A program made the translations under genes and the position numbers. Positions 1 through 5,107 of a stretch of DNA of 8,203 nt are shown here, piece after piece. The notes below the pieces were generated by a model. It ran no database searches, had not been told where the DNA came from, and saw nothing but the letters and a program-made list of their open reading frames with translations. The stretch spans positions 1-8,203 of the forward strand of contig CAMLGR010000184.1 of the NCBI GenBank assembly GCA_946479615.1, given 5' to 3'. The DNA comes from an uncultured Bacteroidota bacterium. Lineage in GTDB: Bacteria; Bacteroidota; Bacteroidia; Chitinophagales; Chitinophagaceae. How positions within the stretch are numbered: position 1 is the stretch's first letter; each line of letters begins with the position of its first letter.

Positions 1-128
1 CCTCTGCGTATAACTCCAGGAGTAAGGTTTCTGGTTAAAGCATTTGTGAGAATTGCTCATGAATAGAAACTGGCCTACAAGAATTATACGCAGAGGACCA
101 CGGAGGAGACACAGAGGGCCACGGAGGG
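1..128. repeat. Inverted repeat with CACnGAGG-type word array, left arm cut by window edge
   Basis: Bases 1-13 are the exact reverse complement of 84-96 (13 bp, 70-nt spacer). Beyond the right arm the same word continues: ACGCAGAGG (88-96), CCACGGAGG (98-106), ACACAGAGG (109-117) and CCACGGAGG (119-127), with starts 10, 11 and 10 nt apart. The left arm begins at base 1, so a matching array probably continues outside the window; this is inference. The word resembles CACAGAGG-type intergenic repeats that recur in many bacterial genomes, and I know of no settled function. The spacer (14-83) contains no ORF and no obvious further structure. Confidence 0.75.
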
Positions 129-157
129 TCGATTGCTGTTTTGGTTAGATCAAAAAG

Positions 158-234
158 GGATAAAACACGGATAAAAGACGGATGAAACAGGGATCAAACA
201 CGGATATTTTCCCTATTTGGTCCCTGTTTCATCC
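158..234. repeat. Four 11-nt tandem units (GGATnAAAnAn) forming a hairpin
   Basis: Units GGATAAAACAC (158-168), GGATAAAAGAC (169-179), GGATGAAACAG (180-190) and GGATCAAACAC (191-201) follow one another at an exact 11-nt period, with a fifth GGAT at 202-205. The last part is mirrored: 180-198 pairs with 216-234 over 19 bp with a single mismatch (A193/G220 register, G-T compatible in RNA) and a 17-nt loop. The right arm shows the same 11-nt spacing of its CCC words. No protein is encoded. It lies 3' of apaG on the other side of about 150 bp. Confidence 0.8.
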
Positions 235-275
235 CTCCTTTCTATGGATTTTACTGGTTTTTAAGTAAAGGAGGG
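233..275. repeat. Short inverted repeat CCCTCCTTT / AAAGGAGGG
   Basis: A 9-bp perfect inverted repeat joins 233-241 with 267-275 across a 25-nt loop. Its left arm abuts and slightly overlaps the right arm of the 11-nt-unit hairpin, so the two structures could compete. There is no T-run beside either arm, so it is not a classical intrinsic terminator. Confidence 0.5.
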
Positions 276-382
276 TTTGACGGTCTCTTTAACCGGCAGC
301 GATTTCGCCGCAGACAAGTTATAATTCGTTGTAGTAAGGAATTTGCGTTACCGGCAGTATGGATCCGGTAGGAGTGTAGTCA
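276..382. other. Non-coding remainder 3' of apaG
   Basis: This completes the 382-base gene-free stretch at the left edge. I see no coding frame. The octamer ACCGGCAG occurs twice (292-299 and 350-357), and TACCGG (349-354) pairs with CCGGTA (365-370) over a 10-nt loop just downstream of the apaG stop. That stem could contribute to 3'-end formation of apaG on the minus strand, but no T-run follows, so I do not call a terminator. Confidence 0.4.
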
Positions 383-769
383 TTAATTATTCTTCATGGG
401 AACCACCATCTCAAAAGAAGGAATATTCACTTCGAACATCTGGCGGTTTTCCAGATTTTCCATTTGGTAGGTACCTTTCATCTTACCCATTTCAGAGCGC
501 AGGTTACAACCACTAACATATTGATAGCTTTCACCGGCCTGGATGGTAGGTTGCACACCCACTACACCTTCTCCTTCGACTTCACGGTGAGTACCATTGC
601 TGTCGAATATCTGCCAGTTACGACGGTGGAGCTTTACGGGAAAAGAATTATGGTTTTCCAGTGTGATGCGATAAGCGAACATAAATTCTGATTGCACCGG
701 GTTGCTGTAATCCGGCTGATAAAAGGTTTCAACACTTACCTCCACACCCTCAGAGATCATGCTGTTCAT
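383..769 (-). CDS. apaG: ApaG family protein
   Basis: This is a small beta-sandwich protein of the ApaG/DUF525 family. Escherichia coli ApaG was linked to cobalt resistance and magnesium efflux, but its biochemical role is unclear; the fold is fibronectin-III-like and also occurs in some F-box proteins. The 128-residue product fits the usual ~125 aa. The conserved core is visible as EGEGVVGVQP (residues 65-74), then GESYQYVSG (79-87) and the G-x-M-x-G-x-Y-x-M block (95-103). I chose the ATG at 767-769; a second ATG three codons in (758-760) is also possible. The frame stays open back to a TTG at 838, but that 23-residue extension is not family-like. The gene diverges from icd. Confidence 0.9.
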   Translation of the reverse strand: MNSMISEGVEVSVETFYQPDYSNPVQSEFMFAYRITLENHNSFPVKLHRRNWQIFDSNGTHREVEGEGVVGVQPTIQAGESYQYVSGCNLRSEMGKMKGTYQMENLENRQMFEVNIPSFEMVVPMKNN

Positions 770-843
770 ATCAATCAGTTTAAGTAAAAATAACGAAAAA
801 CTGTGATGGGTGTTGCCATCCCGCTGTTTACTTTTCAAAAACG

Positions 844-851
844 TAATTTTG
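844..851 (+). promoter_or_regulatory. Putative -7 element of icd promoter (TAATTTTG)
   Basis: TAATTTTG matches the Bacteroidota housekeeping -7 consensus TAnnTTTG exactly and lies 36 bases before the icd ATG, predicting a leader of about 30 nt. The -33 TTG is not well matched: only CTG at 824-826, 17 nt upstream, is near the right distance. It lies in the divergent apaG/icd spacer. Confidence 0.45.
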
Positions 852-887
852 CGTCTTACTGACCTGATATTCTAATATTTTTCCTAT

Positions 888-2339
888 ATGAAAATAGCTG
901 TAGCGAAAGGCGATGGTATCGGCCCGGAAATAATGGATGCCGTTCTGACGATTTTTAACGCCAATAAGACCCCGCTGGAATACCAGTTCGTCGATATGGG
1001 GAAATGGGTATTTGATAGAGGATTTTCCAACGGTATGACCCCCGAGGCAAAACTGGCGATAGAAGATCTTGGTATCCTTTTCAAAGGGCCGATGGAAACA
1101 CCCAAGGGTAAAGGTGTCAAAAGCGTGAATGTGACTGCCCGCAAAACCTGGAATACCTATGCGAATAAACGGGTTTTCCAGACCCTTCATGGTGTAGATA
1201 CGGTGTTCAGCAAAAGCGGTATCCCCATCGATATAACCATAGTGCGTGAAAATATTGAAGATACCTATGGCGGTATAGAGCACATGCTCACACACGATGT
1301 GGCGCTGAGCCGCCGTTTTATTACCCGCCCGGGCAGTTTGCAGGTGATAAAGTATGCGTTTGAAATGGCCCGGAAGAAAAAAGCCACCCGCATTACCTGT
1401 GGACATAAAGCCAATATCATGAAGATCACGGACGGGCTTTTCCTGGAATGTTTTTATGAAGTGGCCAAAGATTATCCCGATCTGAAATCCGATGATGTGA
1501 TCGTTGATGATCTTTGTATGAAGTTGGTAACAAGACCCGATAGTTTCGATGTGGTGGTACTTACCAACCTGCAGGGTGATATCGTTTCTGATCTTTGCGC
1601 TGGGCTTGTCGGTGGCCTCGGATTTGCCCCCTCTGCCAATATCGGGGATCATATCTGCATTTTTGAAGCTGTACATGGTACAGCGCCCGATATTGCCGGT
1701 AAAAACATTGCAAACCCCACAGCTTTATTACTGAGCGGGATCGCTATGCTTCGTCACCTGGGTTATATGAAAAATGCAGCCGAAATTGAAAATGCATTGT
1801 TGTATACATTAGAGCAGGGGATACATACCGGTGATTTTGGCGACAGGAGCAAAGGATCTTTAAATACAACTGATTTTGCCAATGCCATCATTGCCAATTT
1901 TGGAAAGAAACCAAACTTGAATGCCAAAGAGATCTTGCCTAATATGCCGGTAACTACTACCCATTTCAAACTGGAAAAGAATTCCATGATGGTATCGCAG
2001 GAAATGGAGCAGGAAAATATTATTGGCGTGGATATGTTTGTGGAGAGTATTGTTCAGCCGGAAGCGATTGCACATAAATGCCAGCGTCATGCCGGTGTGA
2101 AATTTAATCTTGTCAATGTAAGCAACCGGGGTACGCAGGTATGGCCAACAGGATCTGTGTTTACCAATCTCGTGAACCAGTACAATGTACGTTTTGAAAG
2201 TATCGATGGGTCACCACTTAATCAGCAGGATATTATCGGGCTGTATGTAAGCCTTAGTGGTGATTTCAAAATATGTTCGCTCGAATTGCTCAACACCTGG
2301 GGAGATAAGAAGGCGTATAGTTTGGCGCAGGGGCAATAA
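888..2339 (+). CDS. icd: Isocitrate dehydrogenase, Thermus/Rickettsia type with C-terminal domain
   Basis: Oxidatively decarboxylates isocitrate to 2-oxoglutarate in the TCA cycle; cytoplasmic. The 483-residue protein has the isocitrate/isopropylmalate dehydrogenase fold (about 1-335) and the extra C-terminal domain (about 375-483) of the Thermus thermophilus and Rickettsia enzymes, ending in the shared YSLAQG tail. Substrate residues are visible: S79, N81, R85, R95, R120, Y127 and K174. Metal-binding acids are D231 and D235 in the family signature NLQGDIVSD, with D207/D208 upstream. At the cofactor site after HGTAP, residues 268-269 are Asp-Ile. NADP enzymes such as those of E. coli and T. 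thermophilus have Lys-Tyr here, while NAD-linked relatives carry Asp, so NAD use is plausible. The ATG at 888 starts directly at the MKIAVAKGDGIGPE motif. No Shine-Dalgarno sequence is seen. Confidence 0.96.
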   Translation: MKIAVAKGDGIGPEIMDAVLTIFNANKTPLEYQFVDMGKWVFDRGFSNGMTPEAKLAIEDLGILFKGPMETPKGKGVKSVNVTARKTWNTYANKRVFQTLHGVDTVFSKSGIPIDITIVRENIEDTYGGIEHMLTHDVALSRRFITRPGSLQVIKYAFEMARKKKATRITCGHKANIMKITDGLFLECFYEVAKDYPDLKSDDVIVDDLCMKLVTRPDSFDVVVLTNLQGDIVSDLCAGLVGGLGFAPSANIGDHICIFEAVHGTAPDIAGKNIANPTALLLSGIAMLRHLGYMKNAAEIENALLYTLEQGIHTGDFGDRSKGSLNTTDFANAIIANFGKKPNLNAKEILPNMPVTTTHFKLEKNSMMVSQEMEQENIIGVDMFVESIVQPEAIAHKCQRHAGVKFNLVNVSNRGTQVWPTGSVFTNLVNQYNVRFESIDGSPLNQQDIIGLYVSLSGDFKICSLELLNTWGDKKAYSLAQGQ

Positions 2340-2340
2340 G

Positions 2341-2435
2341 GGGTGTCAGGTGTTAAGTTTTAGATGTTAGGTTTTAAATGATCAGAGTTAGTAAGAGTTT
2401 AACACCCAACATTCATTATCCAACTATTAACTTAA
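2341..2435. repeat. Eroded word-repeat hairpin 3' of icd
   Basis: Two 14-nt units, TGTTAAGTTTTAGA (2351-2364) and TGTTAGGTTTTAAA (2365-2378), stand in tandem with two differences. GGTGTTAA (2349-2356) pairs with TTAACACC (2399-2406). The rest of the right side (2407-2435) holds related CCAAC and TTAACTTAAAAA words but no longer pairs cleanly. I read it as a decayed member of the same architectural class as the hairpins at 3433-3522 and 6646-6747. It starts two bases after the icd stop and fills most of the icd to Fe-S gene spacer. Confidence 0.5.
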
Positions 2436-2447
2436 AAACAAAAGCTT

Positions 2448-2888
2448 TTGCCAAAAGAAACACATCATTATAGTAACAGCGAGGTAACCGTAGTCTGGAA
2501 GCCGAAGGTTTGTATTCATTCTACTGCCTGCTGGAAGGGATTGTTACAGGTATTCGATCCGCGTTCCAAACCCTGGATCAGGATGGAAGGCGCCGGCACC
2601 GAACGTATTATCGAGCAGGTACGGAAATGCCCCAGCGGAGCGCTCAGCTATTTTATGAATAATGAAGCCGCTGCAGATAGTAATAAAGTAGTGGCAGAAG
2701 CCGCAGATATTGCTACCATAGAAGTAGTAGCCAACGGGCCTTATCTCGTAAAAACAGAATGCCTGATCGTACACGGAGATGGAAAACAGGAAACTAAAAC
2801 CGGTACAGTCGCTTTATGCCGTTGCGGAAATTCGCAAACCAAACCCTATTGCGATGGTTCACATCGTACAACCGGTTTCCAGGGATGA
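2448..2888 (+). CDS. Fused YjdI-type 4Fe-4S and CDGSH 2Fe-2S protein
   Basis: Two Fe-S modules lie in one 146-residue protein. Residues about 10-70 match the YjdI/Fer4_19 family: C22, C28 and C61 (followed by PSGALSYF) are the visible cysteine ligands, and S25 sits where a four-cysteine ferredoxin has its second cysteine. Residues about 95-146 carry a complete CDGSH motif, C124-x-C126 ... P-Y-C135-D-G-S-H139, whose three Cys and one His bind a 2Fe-2S cluster. Likely cytoplasmic electron transfer or Fe-S/redox handling; the partner is unknown. The start must be the TTG at 2448: an in-frame TAA lies at 2433-2435, no ATG occurs before residue 46, and beginning there would lose two cluster cysteines. 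The gene ends one base from the convergent small membrane gene. Confidence 0.88.
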   Translation: MPKETHHYSNSEVTVVWKPKVCIHSTACWKGLLQVFDPRSKPWIRMEGAGTERIIEQVRKCPSGALSYFMNNEAAADSNKVVAEAADIATIEVVANGPYLVKTECLIVHGDGKQETKTGTVALCRCGNSQTKPYCDGSHRTTGFQG

Positions 2889-2889
2889 T

Positions 2890-3072
2890 TCAATGAATTA
2901 ATTTCAGGTATTTGGCTGTTCCTGCTGCAATCAGCAGAACACCCATGATGATAATAACCAGCGACCATCGTACAGTTTGGTCTTCTTCATAAATTTTTTT
3001 GAAAAAAAGATAAAGCCCGGACAGGCAAAAGACCACCCCCGCTCCGCAAAATATCCAGGACGTGGCCATCAT
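2890..3072 (-). CDS. Small two-helix membrane protein
   Basis: I do not recognise a family. The 60-residue product has two hydrophobic segments (about 5-24 and 37-54) separated by a charged loop (KKIYEEDQTVR), so it is probably a hairpin-like inner-membrane protein. Its ATG (3070-3072) overlaps the stop of the SUI1 gene in an ATGATG arrangement, so a terminating ribosome could restart on either of two adjacent ATGs. That coupling, plus a membrane-like composition kept through the frame, supports a real gene. The stop codon is one base from that of the convergent Fe-S gene, leaving no room for a terminator. Confidence 0.65.
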   Translation of the reverse strand: MMATSWIFCGAGVVFCLSGLYLFFKKIYEEDQTVRWSLVIIIMGVLLIAAGTAKYLKLIH

Positions 3073-3410
3073 ATTTTTTTGGCGAGTTTATAGCCATTCT
3101 TTTGCAGCCATTGCAATACTTTATCACGCTGATCGCCCTGCACAATGATCTCACCATCTTTCGCCGCACCACCTGTACCACAAAAACTTTTTAATTTTTT
3201 ACCCAATTCCTGCAGGTCGTCTTCTTTACCGATAAATCCTTCAATAAGCGTGACCGCTTTACCTGCTCGTTGTTTGGTATCCAGTCTTATTTTTAATTTT
3301 TGTTGTGCAGACGGAAGCGTTACCGAATGATCGGGTTCTTCTTCAAACTTAAAGTCAGGATCCGTACTATATACAAATCCTCTCGTATCCGGCTTATTTT
3401 TCTTAGACAT
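3069..3410 (-). CDS. yciH: SUI1/YciH family translation initiation factor
   Basis: Bacterial homologue of eukaryotic eIF1 (SUI1 fold). In E. coli YciH affects initiation fidelity and is dispensable; its role in Bacteroidota is inferred only by family. The 113-residue length is usual. Residues 1-35 form a polar, probably flexible tail; the SUI1 domain covers about 38-110, with the GKAVTLIEGF strand (50-59) and the conserved block FCGTGGAAKDGEIIVQGDQR (77-96). The ATG at 3408-3410 is the natural start. The stop overlaps the start of the next gene, a small membrane protein, giving a two-gene unit. A long hairpin element lies 23 bases upstream. Confidence 0.92.
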   Translation of the reverse strand: MSKKNKPDTRGFVYSTDPDFKFEEEPDHSVTLPSAQQKLKIRLDTKQRAGKAVTLIEGFIGKEDDLQELGKKLKSFCGTGGAAKDGEIIVQGDQRDKVLQWLQKNGYKLAKKI

Positions 3411-3432
3411 ATTCTGCTATGATTAACCCTAT

Positions 3433-3522
3433 TGTGAAACCTATGTTCCTATGATCCTATGTGGTAAAAAAGCTGACTGGCGTAATCTTACCACATAGGA
3501 TCATAGAAACATAGGTTTCACA
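3433..3522. repeat. 35-bp inverted repeat built of 8-nt CCTATGnn words
   Basis: 3433-3467 and 3488-3522 are inverted copies with one mismatch (C3448/A3507) around a 20-nt spacer. Inside the left arm the words CCTATGTT (3440-3447), CCTATGAT (3448-3455) and CCTATGTG (3456-3463) repeat at an exact 8-nt period. The structure starts 14 bases downstream of the nadC stop, on the nadC-to-SUI1 side, with both genes on the minus strand. It could fold as a very stable RNA hairpin if transcribed. No ORF covers it and no T-run follows on either strand, so it is not a typical intrinsic terminator. Confidence 0.92.
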
Positions 3523-3536
3523 TAGAGATACAAAAA

Positions 3537-4397
3537 TCAACCTGCTTTTACAGCTTTCAAACTAAGATCCAAACTCTTTGCCTGGTGGATCAGTGCGCCC
3601 ACGCTTATATAATCCACGCCCGTCTTTGCATAGACCTGGATATTATCGAGATTGATACCTCCGCTGGCCTCCGTTTCAAAATCATTTTTAGTAATTGTCA
3701 ATGCTTCATCGATCGCAGCAGGATCAAAATTATCCAGCAGGATCCGGAATACTTTTCCTTTTCCTGCTGCCACAATTCTTTTTACATCGTCAATACTGCG
3801 CGCTTCTACTTCGATCTTCAAACCCGGCTTTTTCGTTTGCACATAGTCAACTGCTTTTTCAATTGCTTTTTCGATACTACCGCAATAGTCGATATGATTA
3901 TCCTTCAGCATGATCATATCATACAAGCCAAAGCGATGATTGATGCCACCGCCAATTTTTACCGCTTCCTTTTCAAGCAACCTGAAATTGGGTGTTGTCT
4001 TTCGGGTATCGAGCAGTTTGGTTTTATATCCCTTTAATTTATCGGTATAGGTAGCTGTAAGTGTCGCAATACCGCTCATGCGCTGCATGCAATTCAACAC
4101 CAGTCTTTCGCATTGCAGTATGGTATGCACTTTGGCTGATATCTCAAATGCCTTTTCACCATACTTCATTTTGTCGCCATCCTTTTTGTAGGCAGTAAAA
4201 ACGGAACCGGGTTCGATATAGGAAAAGATCTTCCGGGCTACTTCCATACCGGCAAGGATGCCGTCCTGCTTAATTTTCAATACTGCCTTGCCGGTAGCAC
4301 CATCAGGTATACTGGCCAGGGTAGAATGGTCGCCATCCCCTACATCTTCTTTCAGGGCTTCGTCGACCAGGTGTTCCAGTTGTTGATCAAAATTCAT
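3537..4397 (-). CDS. nadC: Nicotinate-nucleotide pyrophosphorylase (quinolinate phosphoribosyltransferase)
   Basis: Converts quinolinate and PRPP to nicotinate mononucleotide, CO2 and pyrophosphate in de novo NAD synthesis; cytoplasmic. From the ATG at 4395-4397 the protein has 286 residues, the normal length. N-terminal domain: EDVGDGDHST (17-26) and ERLVLNCMQRMSGIAT (97-112). Barrel residues: TRKTTP (131-136), H154-R155, K165-D166-N167-H168, E196/E198, LLDNF (220-224), EASGGI (243-248) and SVGALIH (265-271). These cover the expected phosphate- and quinolinate-binding Arg/Lys/His set and acidic catalytic residues. The frame is open further upstream to 4529, but that extension runs through the terminator of the preceding gene and into its coding end, so it is rejected. 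Confidence 0.97.
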   Translation of the reverse strand: MNFDQQLEHLVDEALKEDVGDGDHSTLASIPDGATGKAVLKIKQDGILAGMEVARKIFSYIEPGSVFTAYKKDGDKMKYGEKAFEISAKVHTILQCERLVLNCMQRMSGIATLTATYTDKLKGYKTKLLDTRKTTPNFRLLEKEAVKIGGGINHRFGLYDMIMLKDNHIDYCGSIEKAIEKAVDYVQTKKPGLKIEVEARSIDDVKRIVAAGKGKVFRILLDNFDPAAIDEALTITKNDFETEASGGINLDNIQVYAKTGVDYISVGALIHQAKSLDLSLKAVKAG

Positions 4398-4402
4398 GAG
4401 GG

Positions 4403-4410
4403 CAAAAATA
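4403..4410 (-). promoter_or_regulatory. Putative nadC -7 element (TATTTTTG), very close to the start codon
   Basis: On the minus strand TATTTTTG matches TAnnTTTG exactly and ends five bases before the nadC ATG. If used, transcription would begin at or within a few bases of the start codon, giving a leaderless or nearly leaderless mRNA. No good -33 TTG is present (nearest is CTG, 21 nt upstream), so the match could be chance. Confidence 0.35.
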
Positions 4411-4470
4411 GGATATAGAGTTGGCAGTGCACAGTTGTCAGTCTTGCAGCCGGCAGTGGTGTTGCTGCAC

Positions 4471-4501
4471 AAAAAAATAGCCTTCCCTGGGGGAAGGCTA
4501 T
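4471..4501 (-). terminator. Rho-independent terminator of the DUF4783 gene
   Basis: 4477-4487 pairs perfectly with 4491-4501 (11 bp, GC-rich core, 3-nt loop). On the minus strand the stem is followed directly by a run of T (complement of the A-run 4471-4476). It lies 20 bases beyond the stop of the DUF4783 gene and separates it from nadC, and it also argues against starting nadC at 4529. Confidence 0.9.
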
Positions 4502-4521
4502 CCATATAAGAAGTAATTATC

Positions 4522-4911
4522 TTATTCAAGTGGCTGGAATCGCAATTCCTTCACCAGTTCCTTATCGCCCTTCGATTTCATAAAGATGTGCGCCCTGAAA
4601 TTACCGGATTTGGTCTGCAGGGTACCAATGCAATAATGGCCGCCGGGAGAATCGCCTTTGTGTTTCAGCTCAAATCCTTTGACATCATTATTGCTGAAGA
4701 AATCTTTCAGGATCACCTGTGCCTGGGCCTTGCTGTAGCTATCGCTTTTTACAGGCAGGGTTACTTCCACGTTGTCGTCGAAGTACTTTGATAATTGAGC
4801 TGCATTACCTGAACGCAATGCGCCTATCACTTCCTCAATGGAATTTTGCTGACCAAAAGAGGACAGGACAACCAGTGATGCAACCAATAAAGAAGTAAAT
4901 ATTGCTTTCAT
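4522..4911 (-). CDS. Secreted DUF4783 family protein
   Basis: A 129-residue protein with a Sec signal peptide: MK start, hydrophobic core about 3-17, and probable cleavage before the QQ at 21-22, a common pattern in Bacteroidota exported proteins. The mature part (about 24-127) fits DUF4783, a Bacteroidota family with an NTF2/SnoaL-like look: an amphipathic helix IEEVIGALRSGN, then KYFDDNVEVTLP, a helix AQVILKDFF and closing strands. The family has no established function; it is likely periplasmic. I recall DUF4783 genes beside nadC in other Bacteroidota, but here the terminator between them implies separate transcripts. Start is the ATG at 4909-4911; no Shine-Dalgarno sequence is evident. 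Confidence 0.85.
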   Translation of the reverse strand: MKAIFTSLLVASLVVLSSFGQQNSIEEVIGALRSGNAAQLSKYFDDNVEVTLPVKSDSYSKAQAQVILKDFFSNNDVKGFELKHKGDSPGGHYCIGTLQTKSGNFRAHIFMKSKGDKELVKELRFQPLE

Positions 4912-4958
4912 AATCTTTTTTTTTCACAGGACTAACAAATCGAAAAATGTGCCATAGC

Positions 4959-4977
4959 GTACGGATCATCCGGGTAC
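4959..4977. promoter_or_regulatory. Near-palindrome in divergent DUF4783/gpmI spacer
   Basis: GTACGGAT (4959-4966) mirrors ATCC-GG-GTAC (4968-4977) around a single central C, with a two-base GG insertion in the right half. It lies 48 bases upstream of the DUF4783 start and 130 upstream of gpmI. Operator-like symmetry is the only evidence, and a chance palindrome is possible. Confidence 0.25.
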
Positions 4978-5060
4978 TAAAGTAATAAAAACCCCGGCAG
5001 TTTTAAAGCCTTTCGGCTGAAATACAATGAATGATATGTAGTTTTACAACGCATTGTTAC

Positions 5061-5090
5061 TTGATACTGAATGGATTTGTACTAAATTTA
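5061..5090 (+). promoter_or_regulatory. Putative gpmI promoter (TTG, 19 nt, TAAATTTA)
   Basis: TTG at 5061-5063 is followed after 19 nt by TAAATTTA (5083-5090), one base off the Bacteroidota -7 consensus TAnnTTTG. The spacing fits the known -33/-7 arrangement and predicts a short leader of about 10-15 nt before the ATG at 5108. TGGATTTG (5072-5079) is a competing one-mismatch -7 match. Confidence 0.4.
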
Positions 5091-5107
5091 ACGCTATAAA
5101 TAAAGCC

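Noticed and set aside
158..205. CRISPR array
   Set aside because: Units are 11 nt and directly tandem with no spacers, and no cas gene is present.
770..838. TTG-initiated extension of apaG by 23 codons
   Set aside because: It would give 151 residues against the usual ~125, and the added residues show no family similarity.
828..1676. Long open frame on the minus strand opposite icd (282 codons)
   Set aside because: It lies inside the clearly conserved icd gene, has no recognisable domain, starts inside real coding sequence, and would overlap apaG regulatory sequence.
3433..3522. Insertion sequence or MITE with target duplication
   Set aside because: No transposase, and no convincing direct repeats flank the outer ends; the internal 8-nt periodicity is not typical of IS ends.
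3585..4037. Plus-strand open frame of 150 codons opposite nadC
   Set aside because: Antisense shadow of nadC; the minus-strand product has every catalytic motif, while this one resembles no family.
4398..4529. Upstream extension of nadC by 44 codons
   Set aside because: It runs through an intrinsic terminator and overlaps the end of the DUF4783 gene, and the residues are unlike NadC N-termini.
5054..5107. TTG-initiated extension of gpmI by 18 codons
   Set aside because: It overlaps the likely promoter, and the family begins right at the MSQKRTILIIMDGWG segment.
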